From Oceanobacter kriegii DSM 6294 (GTDB lineage Bacteria > Pseudomonadota > Gammaproteobacteria > Pseudomonadales > Oceanobacteraceae), in contig NZ_KE383931.1 in assembly GCF_000422845.1 (NCBI RefSeq), forward strand, positions 298,126 through 362,125: DNA of 64,000 nucleotides. The letters run 5' to 3'. Made by a program: the position numbers and the translations under genes. Numbering within the stretch: position 1 is the first letter of the stretch; each line of letters starts with the position of its first letter. Below, in pieces: positions 57,969 through 64,000 of the stretch. The notes below the pieces were generated by a model, which was given only the letters and a program-made list of their open reading frames with translations, had not been told where the DNA came from and ran no database searches.

Positions 57969-58644
57969 CCAGAGAACCTCCCAGTGCCAGGAATTCATCA
58001 CGGGAGATGGCATCGAATTTCACAATATCGCCCACCTGTACCGGCATGGTTGGCTCTTGATCCGGGTTGAACATACGGGTCGGACAACGGCCAATCAGGT
58101 TCCATCCACCCGGCGATACCGCCGGGTAAATAGCGGTCTGACGGTCAGCAATGGCCACCGCACCACGTGGGACTTTCTGGCGTGGTGTCGACAAACGCGG
58201 CGCAGCAATACGCGGGTCAACGTCGCCCAGATAAGCGAAGCCCGGCGCAAAGCCGATGGCGTAGACGCGGTATTCGCCGTTGCGGTGGATGTCGATCACT
58301 TCGTCGGTGGTCAGGTCAGCGTTGCGAGCCAGATCTTCAAGATCAACGCCCACTTCCGGGCCGTAGTACACCGGCAGAGTCACAATGCGACCTTCCGCAG
58401 ACGCATCGTCAGTCAGCAGTGGCTCGACGTCGCGAATGGCGTTGCGCACTTTCAGGTGATCGCAACGGAACATATCGAACACCACCAGCACGCTGGCGTA
58501 AGAAGGCACCAGATCGATCAGATCGGCGCCCAGCTGCTGACGCAACAAACGGGTAATCTGCTCAACGCGGTTGGCGACACCGGCTTCGCCGTGCTCACCA
58601 ACGTAGATGATCAGGGCGTTTTCGCCCGCTACTTCAATTCTCAT
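57961..58644 (-). CDS. pxpB: 5-oxoprolinase subunit B (PxpB, KipI-like)
   Basis: Encodes 227 residues. The KipI pattern is present: GENALIIYVGEHGEAGVANRVEQI, PSYASVLVVFD, TLPVYYGPEVGVDLEDLA, YAIGFAPGFAYLGDVDPRIAAPRLSTPRQKVPRGAVAIADRQTAIYPAVSPGGWNLIGRCP. It works with PxpA and PxpC; the old name comes from the Bacillus sporulation kinase inhibitor. It starts 9 bases after pxpA ends. Confidence 0.95.
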   Translation of the reverse strand: MRIEVAGENALIIYVGEHGEAGVANRVEQITRLLRQQLGADLIDLVPSYASVLVVFDMFRCDHLKVRNAIRDVEPLLTDDASAEGRIVTLPVYYGPEVGVDLEDLARNADLTTDEVIDIHRNGEYRVYAIGFAPGFAYLGDVDPRIAAPRLSTPRQKVPRGAVAIADRQTAIYPAVSPGGWNLIGRCPTRMFNPDQEPTMPVQVGDIVKFDAISRDEFLALGGSLDD

Positions 58645-58653
58645 CCGCTGTCC

Positions 58654-59394
58654 TTACGCCTGCTGGCCGGAATAGACGACCTTACGGATTTCTTCGATCG
58701 CGGCGACGCCCTCGGCGTTGTCACCGTGCACACACAAGGTATCGGCGTCGATGTTCAGAGTGTGGCCGCTAACGGTAGTCAGGGTGCCCTGCTCGTTCAG
58801 TTGCTTAACCTGCGCCAGCATCTTTTCGCGAGTGTGAACAGCACCCGGCTTGGTACGGGACAGCAACTTACCGTCGTCGTCGTAACAACGGTCAGCGAAG
58901 GCTTCAAACAGCACTTCAATGCCCGCCGCCTTGGCTTCTTCACGAATCTCTGCACTTTGTGGCGTGGCTTGCAGCATCAGCTTGATTGGACGATGGTAAG
59001 TCGCAATCGCCTGCATGATGGCAGCACGAACATCAGCCTTGGCCATCATGTCGTTGTACAGCGCACCGTGTGGTTTGACGTACTGGATATCAATGCCCTG
59101 ACCTTTGGCCATGCCGTCCAGCGCAGCTACCTGATACTGCACAAACGCCACAATCTCTTTGGCGCTGCAGTTCATGGAACGACGACCAAAACCTTGCAGG
59201 TCCGGGTAGGCCGGGTGAGCACCCACTTCCACGCCATGTGCTTTGGCCAGTTCCAGCGTGCGCTGCATCACTACCGGGTCACCGGCGTGAAAACCACAGG
59301 CAACGTTGGCCTGGTCGATAAATGGCATGACAGCGTCGTCCATGCCCATTTTCCAGGAACCGAAGCTTTCGCCGAGATCACAATTCAGTTTCAT
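58654..59394 (-). CDS. pxpA: 5-oxoprolinase subunit A (PxpA, LamB/YcsF family)
   Basis: Encodes 246 residues. LNCDLGESFGSWKMGMDDAVMPFIDQANVACGFHAGDPVVM at the start, then GAHPAYPDLQGFGRR, YVKPHGALYNDM and the C-terminal NIDADTLCVHGDN are the YcsF signatures. It carries the likely catalytic site of the PxpABC enzyme. It lies 18 bases after the DUF1445 gene. Confidence 0.96.
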   Translation of the reverse strand: MKLNCDLGESFGSWKMGMDDAVMPFIDQANVACGFHAGDPVVMQRTLELAKAHGVEVGAHPAYPDLQGFGRRSMNCSAKEIVAFVQYQVAALDGMAKGQGIDIQYVKPHGALYNDMMAKADVRAAIMQAIATYHRPIKLMLQATPQSAEIREEAKAAGIEVLFEAFADRCYDDDGKLLSRTKPGAVHTREKMLAQVKQLNEQGTLTTVSGHTLNIDADTLCVHGDNAEGVAAIEEIRKVVYSGQQA

Positions 59395-59412
59395 CGTTTA
59401 CTCCCGCTCAGC

Positions 59413-60204
59413 TTACAGAATGGACAGACGGCTGTTAGGCACGTCGGAAATCAGCATGTGACCCGGGCTGTGGGTAATGCAGAAAGATGGCTTGGCCTGC
59501 TCCAGCGCAACCTGAGGCGTCACGCCACAGGCCCAGAACACAGGCACTTCGCCTTCACGGATGGTCACGGCATCGCCAAAGTCCGGGGTGTTGATGTCCT
59601 TGATGCCAATGGCAGCAGGATCACCAAAGTGCACCGGAGCACCGTGAACGGACGGGAAGCGGGAGCAAATTTGAATCGCACGGATGGCATCAGCAGGCTT
59701 CATCGGACGCATGGACACCACGTTGGTGCCAGAGTAACGACCGGCAGGCTTGCACTCGATGTTGGTGCGGTACATAGGCACGTTCACACCTTCAGAGATG
59801 TTGCGAACGTCCAGACCGTCGGCCAGCAGCGCCTCTTCGAACGAGAACGAACAACCCAGTGCAAAAATCACCAGGTCGTCGCGCCAGTGTTCGGTAATGT
59901 CAGTCACTTCTTCAACGAACACGCCGTCCTTGAAGATGCGGTATTTCGGTACGTCCTTACGGATGTCCATGTCTTCGGCCAGATCACGAATCACCAGGTC
60001 GCCCGGGTTGGCTGAAATGCCCACCAGCGGACATGGCTTCGGGTTCAGCTGACAGAATTTCAGAAAATCATCAGCCCAATCTGCTGGCAAAATCGCCAGG
60101 TTGCACTGAACAAAGCCCTGCGCCAGACCAGAGGTGTTGCTGGTGTGTTCACCAGAGCGAATCAGGTGACGCAGTTCTACCGGAGATAAAGTCTTCAAAT
60201 TCAT
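59413..60204 (-). CDS. DUF1445 protein (putative hydro-lyase, D-glutamate cyclase N-terminal half)
   Basis: Encodes 263 residues from ATG 60204; the longer frame to 60345 would run into alr. The family pattern is clear: [88 protein letters not shown] and [12 protein letters not shown]. It is homologous to the N-terminal half of mammalian D-glutamate cyclase. The other half is the DUF4392 gene in the same cluster. It begins 13 bases after alr. Confidence 0.88.
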   Translation of the reverse strand: MNLKTLSPVELRHLIRSGEHTSNTSGLAQGFVQCNLAILPADWADDFLKFCQLNPKPCPLVGISANPGDLVIRDLAEDMDIRKDVPKYRIFKDGVFVEEVTDITEHWRDDLVIFALGCSFSFEEALLADGLDVRNISEGVNVPMYRTNIECKPAGRYSGTNVVSMRPMKPADAIRAIQICSRFPSVHGAPVHFGDPAAIGIKDINTPDFGDAVTIREGEVPVFWACGVTPQVALEQAKPSFCITHSPGHMLISDVPNSRLSIL

Positions 60205-60217
60205 ATCACTAACCCTG

Positions 60218-61339
60218 TTATCTGAAACGATCATTGCGTTCGCCAACCACCTGGCCACCGTGCTTGTACACGCGCGGGATACGATCGGAGATGGAACAAA
60301 CGATTTCGTAGTTGATGGTGTTGAGGTCGTTGGCAGCCATATCAATGGTGCACTGATCGTTTAGCAAATCGACGCGGTCACCCACCTTGACGCTATCGTC
60401 AATGGTGACCATGCATTGATCCATACAAACCCGCCCCACCACTTTGAAGGTGTTGCCGTTGATTTGTACAGGTCGATTTTGGTGGTAACGCAACCAACCA
60501 TCGGCATAACCAATGGCAATGGTGCCAATGCGAGTATCTTCGCTGGCTTCGAAGGTTACGCCATAGCCCAGTTTCTCGCCCTTCTTGAGGGTCTTCACCT
60601 GGGTGATGCGGCTGTGCAGCGACATCGCCTGCTGCAGTTCAACCGGCATATCGAATACATCGCCCGGAGCCAGACCGTACATGGCAATGCCCAGACGACC
60701 GCAATTGGTATGCGGCTGCTGACTGTGGTGCAGCAACGCCGCGCTATTGGACTCGTGCACCAGCTCAAACTGGCTCATGTCGATGGTGGCGGTCATCTCG
60801 TCGACGTTGGCCAGCTGTTGCTGGTAGTAGTCGGCATCGCAATCAGCGGTGGCAAAGTGAGTAAAGATACCGGTCAGTTTCACCGAACGGTTCAGCTGCA
60901 GCAGTCGACAGGCTTCCTGCAATTCGGTCGCAGAGCTCATGCCGATGCGGTGCATGCCGCTGTCCATTTTCAGGTGCACATTCAGAGTGGCACCCTGATA
61001 ACCGGCAATCTGTTGAATCCAGTCCAGCGTGTGGGCGGTTACGTCAATCTGGTTGTCGGCCGCCACCGCAGCATCAGATGGGCGGATTGGCCCCATCACC
61101 AGAATCGGTACGTTTTTGATTGAACGGCGCAGTTTCAGCGCTTCGTCCAGAAACGCCACCGACAAGTGCGTGGCTCCGGCTTCCAACGCCGCTCGCGCCA
61201 CTTCAACATCGCCATGACCATAGGCATTGGCCTTCACCACAGCAAACAATTGCTGGTAGCCACTATGACGTTTGATGCTGCTGACGTTGTGGGCGATACG
61301 GTCGAGATCGACCTCTACCCAAGTGTCGCGATAGAACAT
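60218..61339 (-). CDS. alr: Alanine racemase
   Basis: Encodes 373 residues. The PLP lysine lies in [12 protein letters not shown] (Lys about 35), the second base tyrosine in KLGYGVTF, and the PLP phosphate site in IGYADGWLR with MDQCMV following. It interconverts L- and D-alanine, giving the D-alanine for peptidoglycan, or in the catabolic direction supplying D-alanine-linked transamination. Being the first gene of a D-amino acid/5-oxoproline cluster suggests a catabolic isozyme. The start is ATG 61339. Confidence 0.95.
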   Translation of the reverse strand: MFYRDTWVEVDLDRIAHNVSSIKRHSGYQQLFAVVKANAYGHGDVEVARAALEAGATHLSVAFLDEALKLRRSIKNVPILVMGPIRPSDAAVAADNQIDVTAHTLDWIQQIAGYQGATLNVHLKMDSGMHRIGMSSATELQEACRLLQLNRSVKLTGIFTHFATADCDADYYQQQLANVDEMTATIDMSQFELVHESNSAALLHHSQQPHTNCGRLGIAMYGLAPGDVFDMPVELQQAMSLHSRITQVKTLKKGEKLGYGVTFEASEDTRIGTIAIGYADGWLRYHQNRPVQINGNTFKVVGRVCMDQCMVTIDDSVKVGDRVDLLNDQCTIDMAANDLNTINYEIVCSISDRIPRVYKHGGQVVGERNDRFR

Positions 61340-61639
61340 TGAAAATCCTCAGATTCGGTACTTCTTTACCAGTGCCAGAAGCGGGTTTTGCTTCTGGCGG
61401 GCGAACTTTCAAAATTATACGTTGGCGATGCAATTACTGAAGGAGCGTTTAACTTAAAAAAACGCCTTAAGCAGAATATTCATCTTTATTTAAAATGAAA
61501 CAAAAAGGAAAAAACTGTGAAACTATCGTCAAGCGGTACATGCTCTTTTTAGCCTTTTTCTCTTCATGGCCCAGAAGGAGGTCGAAATTCCTGCCAAACA
61601 TGGTTACATAGAAGAGGCATCTCACTCAGGATCATCGCT
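61340..61639. other. Divergent promoter region between alr cluster and sirtuin gene
   Basis: No gene is seen in 300 bases. Positions 61430-61530 are very AT-rich (TTTATTTAAAATGAAAC), typical of a promoter zone. GCCAGAAGC (61374) with GCTTCTGGC (61390) is an inverted repeat that might be an operator for the cluster. I cannot fix start sites. Confidence 0.5.
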
Positions 61640-62395
61640 ATGAGCATCAAGCCTTCGGATTTCGGGCAAGCAGGCAGTACTTCCCGTTCCGCTCCCCGCA
61701 TTGTGGTATTGACCGGCGCGGGTATTTCGGCCGAATCCGGTGTCCGAACCTTCCGCGACAACGACGGCCTGTGGGAAAACCACCGGCTGGAAGACGTCGC
61801 CACCCCGGAAGCCTTTCTGCGCGACCCGGCGCTGGTGCAGCGCTTTTACAATGCCCGTCGGGCACAGCTGAACGATGTGGGCTGCAATAAAGGCCACCAG
61901 GCCCTTGCTGAATTTGAAGCCGCCTGGCCCGGCGAGTTCCTGCTGGTGACACAGAACGTCGACGACCTGCACGAACGCGCCAACAGCCAAAACCTGCTTC
62001 ACATGCACGGCGAATTGAGAAAGGTACGTTGCAGCCGAACCCACACCATCTATCCTCACAGTGGCGATATTCTGGAAGACAGCCTTTGCGAATGTTGTAA
62101 CGAGCCTAACCTGCGTCCACACATCGTCTGGTTTGGCGAGATGCCTCTGTTTATGGACGAGATTTATCGTGCACTCGATACCTGTGACCTGTTTATCAGC
62201 ATCGGGACCTCGGGCCATGTATACCCTGCGGCAGGCTTTGTCGAAGTGGCCAACAATGCTGGCGCACATACGATAGAGATCAATCTGGAGCCCAGTCAGG
62301 TGAGGGATAATTTTGCCGAACAACTGTACGGCCCAGCGGGCGAGGTGCTGCCGGGGTATCTGCAACAGTTGCTGAGCGATTGGCAGCAGAATTGA
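61640..62395 (+). CDS. cobB: NAD-dependent protein deacylase (class III sirtuin, CobB-like)
   Basis: Encodes 251 residues. The sirtuin core has [13 protein letters not shown] (about 22-34), TQNVDDLH (104-111) and the catalytic histidine in MHGEL (His 123). Tyr 70 and Arg 73 in FYNARR are the YxxR pair that marks desuccinylase/demalonylase (SIRT5-type) activity. The zinc module has CSRTH... and CECC. It removes acyl groups from lysines using NAD. It has its own start after GGATCATCGCT and is divergent from alr. Confidence 0.92.
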   Translation: MSIKPSDFGQAGSTSRSAPRIVVLTGAGISAESGVRTFRDNDGLWENHRLEDVATPEAFLRDPALVQRFYNARRAQLNDVGCNKGHQALAEFEAAWPGEFLLVTQNVDDLHERANSQNLLHMHGELRKVRCSRTHTIYPHSGDILEDSLCECCNEPNLRPHIVWFGEMPLFMDEIYRALDTCDLFISIGTSGHVYPAAGFVEVANNAGAHTIEINLEPSQVRDNFAEQLYGPAGEVLPGYLQQLLSDWQQN

Positions 62396-62578
62396 CCTAG
62401 CCTGTCACGATTCGCCTGAACGATAACGACAGGTCTGACTGGTAACGACGCGCCTGAAAAGAAACAGGCTTGGCATCACACGCCCTTAAAATTACAATTT
62501 GTAAATTATTATTCTTCTATGGACAGCCGCTGCTGATGCCCGCCCATCAGTACCCTTCTGACGATCAAGAGATTCCTT
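62396..62578. other. Gap before the efflux operon
   Basis: No gene is seen. TTACAATTTGTAAATTATTATTC (62490-62512 region) contains an inverted ACAATTTGTAA that could be a regulator operator for the efflux genes. Confidence 0.4.
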
Positions 62579-63703
62579 ATGACTGGCCCATTGCGATTCC
62601 CTGCTATCCCGACCAGCACCCTGCTTACTGCCCTGTTTCTACCCATGCTGCTGTTGAGCGGCTGTGGTTCAGAGCAGGCTGACGCCCCGGCAGCCATTAC
62701 TGACACGCCGCGCCCGGCCCGCATTGTCGAGGTCAGCTCTGGCGCCGATGCCTTGTTGCGCCGCTTTCCAGGCAAAGTAGCGGCCGCAGAGGAAGTACAG
62801 CTGGCCTTCCGGGTTCCCGGTGAACTGCAAACCTTACCAGCGTTAGCCGGTCAGCAAGTGGCCAAAGGCGCGGTACTCGCCACACTGGACCCGTCGGATT
62901 ACCAGCTGGCGGTTAACGAACGTCAGGCCCGCTATCAGCTGGCCAGCTCGCAGTTTGATCGTATCGACAACCTCTACCAGAAAAATCAGGTATCCCGCGC
63001 CCAATACGACCAGTCAAAAGCCGAGCTGGATATCGCCAAGGCCGCTTACGACAGTGCCACCACTGATCTTTCCTACACCACCCTCAAAGCACCATTTGCA
63101 GGCATCGTTGCGGATAAATACTCCGACAACCATCAGTCGGTTGCCGCAGGCACCCCCATTCTGAAGCTACAGGCCAGGGGCCAACTGGTGGTGGTGATTC
63201 AGGTGCCGGAGCAGCTGATGATTCAGCTAAGCCGATCTGACAATCAATACCACCCGGAAGTCGAATTCGATGCCCTGCCCGGCCAGCGCTTTGACGCCGC
63301 TTATAAACAGCACAACACCGAAGCCGACCCGGCCACCGGCAGTTATCAAATTCAACTGCAGTTGCCTCGCCCCGAAGGCCTGAACCCACTGCCCGGCATG
63401 TCGGCCAGCGTCTACGCCGATCTCAGCAAGGTGCTGTCGGTCAGCAGCAAGGCTTTGGTGATTCCGGTTGAAGCGGTCTTTCAGTCTGCCCAACAGCAGG
63501 AAGGCTCACAGCAAGCCAGCGTCTGGCTGGTGAATAGCAGCAATCAGCTGGAACTGCGCGAGATCGTTACCGGCAAGATCACCCAGGCAGGCATTGAAGT
63601 GGTTTCTGGTCTGGAGGCCGGAGATCGCATTCTGGCGGCAGGTGTGAACACCGCCCAAGCCGGCATGAGCGTACGCCCATGGCAGCAGGAGCGGGGTTTG
63701 TAA
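62579..63703 (+). CDS. RND efflux periplasmic adaptor lipoprotein
   Basis: Encodes 374 residues. The lipobox Cys is at 29 (LPMLLLSGC). The membrane-fusion fold follows: a barrel-sandwich strand VQLAFRVPGELQTLPALAGQQVAKGAVLATLDPSDYQLAV, a helical hairpin (QLASSQFDRIDNLYQKNQVSRAQYDQSKAELDIAKAAYDSA), TTLKAPFAGIV, and a beta barrel and C-terminal domain. It bridges the inner-membrane RND pump encoded next with an outer-membrane channel. Regulator not visible nearby. Confidence 0.94.
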   Translation: MTGPLRFPAIPTSTLLTALFLPMLLLSGCGSEQADAPAAITDTPRPARIVEVSSGADALLRRFPGKVAAAEEVQLAFRVPGELQTLPALAGQQVAKGAVLATLDPSDYQLAVNERQARYQLASSQFDRIDNLYQKNQVSRAQYDQSKAELDIAKAAYDSATTDLSYTTLKAPFAGIVADKYSDNHQSVAAGTPILKLQARGQLVVVIQVPEQLMIQLSRSDNQYHPEVEFDALPGQRFDAAYKQHNTEADPATGSYQIQLQLPRPEGLNPLPGMSASVYADLSKVLSVSSKALVIPVEAVFQSAQQQEGSQQASVWLVNSSNQLELREIVTGKITQAGIEVVSGLEAGDRILAAGVNTAQAGMSVRPWQQERGL

Positions 63704-63704
63704 G

Positions 63705-64000
63705 ATGAGCGAACCGACTCAAACAACTGCCCGCAACAGCCTGCCCGAAGGCGCCTCAGGCAACGCCGCTACCTACTTCATCAAGCACAAAACCACCAGT
63801 TGGATGATGCTGCTTATTTTGTTGCTGGGCGGCGTCATCAGCTACCTTGGCCTTGGCCGCCTTGAAGACCCGCAATTCACCATCAAGGAAGCCATGGTGT
63901 ACACCTACTATCCGGGTGCGTCGCCGTTGCAGGTGGAAGAAGAAGTCACCTCAAAGCTGGAAGGTGCCATTCAGTCGCTGGCGTACATCAAGCATGTGGA
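63705..64000 (+). CDS. RND efflux pump inner-membrane transporter (3' truncated by window)
   Basis: Starts at ATG 63705, one base after the adaptor stop, and runs off the window; 98 residues are visible. After a polar N-terminus comes the first transmembrane helix (TTSWMMLLILLLGGVISYLGLG) and then the RND hallmark RLEDPQFTIKEAMVYTYYPGASPLQVEEEVTSKLEGAIQSL. This is the AcrB/HAE1-type resistance-nodulation-division family, which exports toxic compounds using the proton gradient. Confidence 0.93.
   Translation, partial: MSEPTQTTARNSLPEGASGNAATYFIKHKTTSWMMLLILLLGGVISYLGLGRLEDPQFTIKEAMVYTYYPGASPLQVEEEVTSKLEGAIQSLAYIKHV

Noticed and set aside
58057-60015. Long plus-strand open frame opposite pxpB, pxpA and DUF1445
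   Set aside because: The minus-strand genes are unmistakable and tightly coupled; the opposite frame reflects their codon bias.
1-64000. tRNA, rRNA or tmRNA genes
   Set aside because: I saw no cloverleaf with a T-loop GGTTCRANYC-type box or ribosomal RNA core in either strand, including at the prophage end, consistent with transposition rather than tRNA integration.

Overview
The window holds two blocks. Positions 1 to about 30272 are the right-hand part of a transposable Mu-like prophage whose left end (repressor, MuA/MuB transposition genes) lies outside the window. Positions 30273 to 64000 are chromosomal genes of a gammaproteobacterium. Gene content (YajG, YaaA, DUF2058, split PurE/PurK, CobB-type sirtuin, DUF3649-PepSY-DUF3325 operon) and Pseudomonas-style REP palindromes (GTAGGAGCGAATTCATTCGC type) point to the Pseudomonadales/Oceanospirillales area. 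I cannot name the genus from sequence alone.

Prophage layout, all on the + strand. An early/middle block (1-4471) carries small regulatory and accessory genes, DUF3164, GemA and the Mor middle activator. A lysis and packaging block (5391-9274) has endolysin, small membrane proteins, a DksA-type zinc finger, DUF2730, gp26, DUF3486 small terminase and the large terminase. The head block (9308-17062) has portal, a gpF-like minor head protein with an added metallopeptidase-like tail, protease/scaffold, decoration protein, major capsid, HI1506-like, DUF1320 and gpG. The tail block (17059-30181) has DUF1834, DUF2635, sheath, tube, tail chaperones with a canonical -1 slippery site, tape measure, gpN, gpP, gpV, gp46, gp47, gp48, a short HxH-repeat fibre and an SGNH-esterase-like tail spike. 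Three cargo-like genes (3682, 4485, 12700) interrupt the conserved order. The right end shows a terminator and two 18-bp near-identical sites 22 bp apart, followed by CA at 30271-30272, which I take as the prophage terminus.

Host block. An AraC regulator and GhrA-like reductase; an EamA exporter; a homocysteine methyltransferase; a polar amino acid ABC transporter (binding protein, permease, ATPase) beside a LysR regulator; a DUF3750 lipoprotein; a LysE exporter; a diguanylate cyclase with three tandem periplasmic binding-protein domains; a PLD-like/winged-helix protein; YajG and YaaA; purE and purK, purE having a long structured leader; DUF2058; an SMR pump; a TSUP permease; a glutaredoxin; a Fur-box-preceded PepSY operon; riboflavin synthase; a patatin; then a seven-gene minus-strand cluster alr - DUF1445 - pxpA - pxpB - pxpC - DUF4392 - D-amino acid transaminase; finally a sirtuin and the start of an RND efflux operon.

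The most interesting host locus is that seven-gene cluster. It contains both halves of the mitochondrial D-glutamate cyclase (DUF1445 and DUF4392) as separate genes, the 5-oxoprolinase PxpABC, alanine racemase and D-amino acid transaminase. Together they could form a complete route from D-alanine/D-glutamate through 5-oxoproline to L-glutamate. In the prophage, the most unusual items are a CTT-TGA-C (RF2-type) +1 frameshift context joining two small genes, the gpF-metallopeptidase fusion, an exported nuclease-like cargo protein, and a host-type REP palindrome inside the capsid operon.
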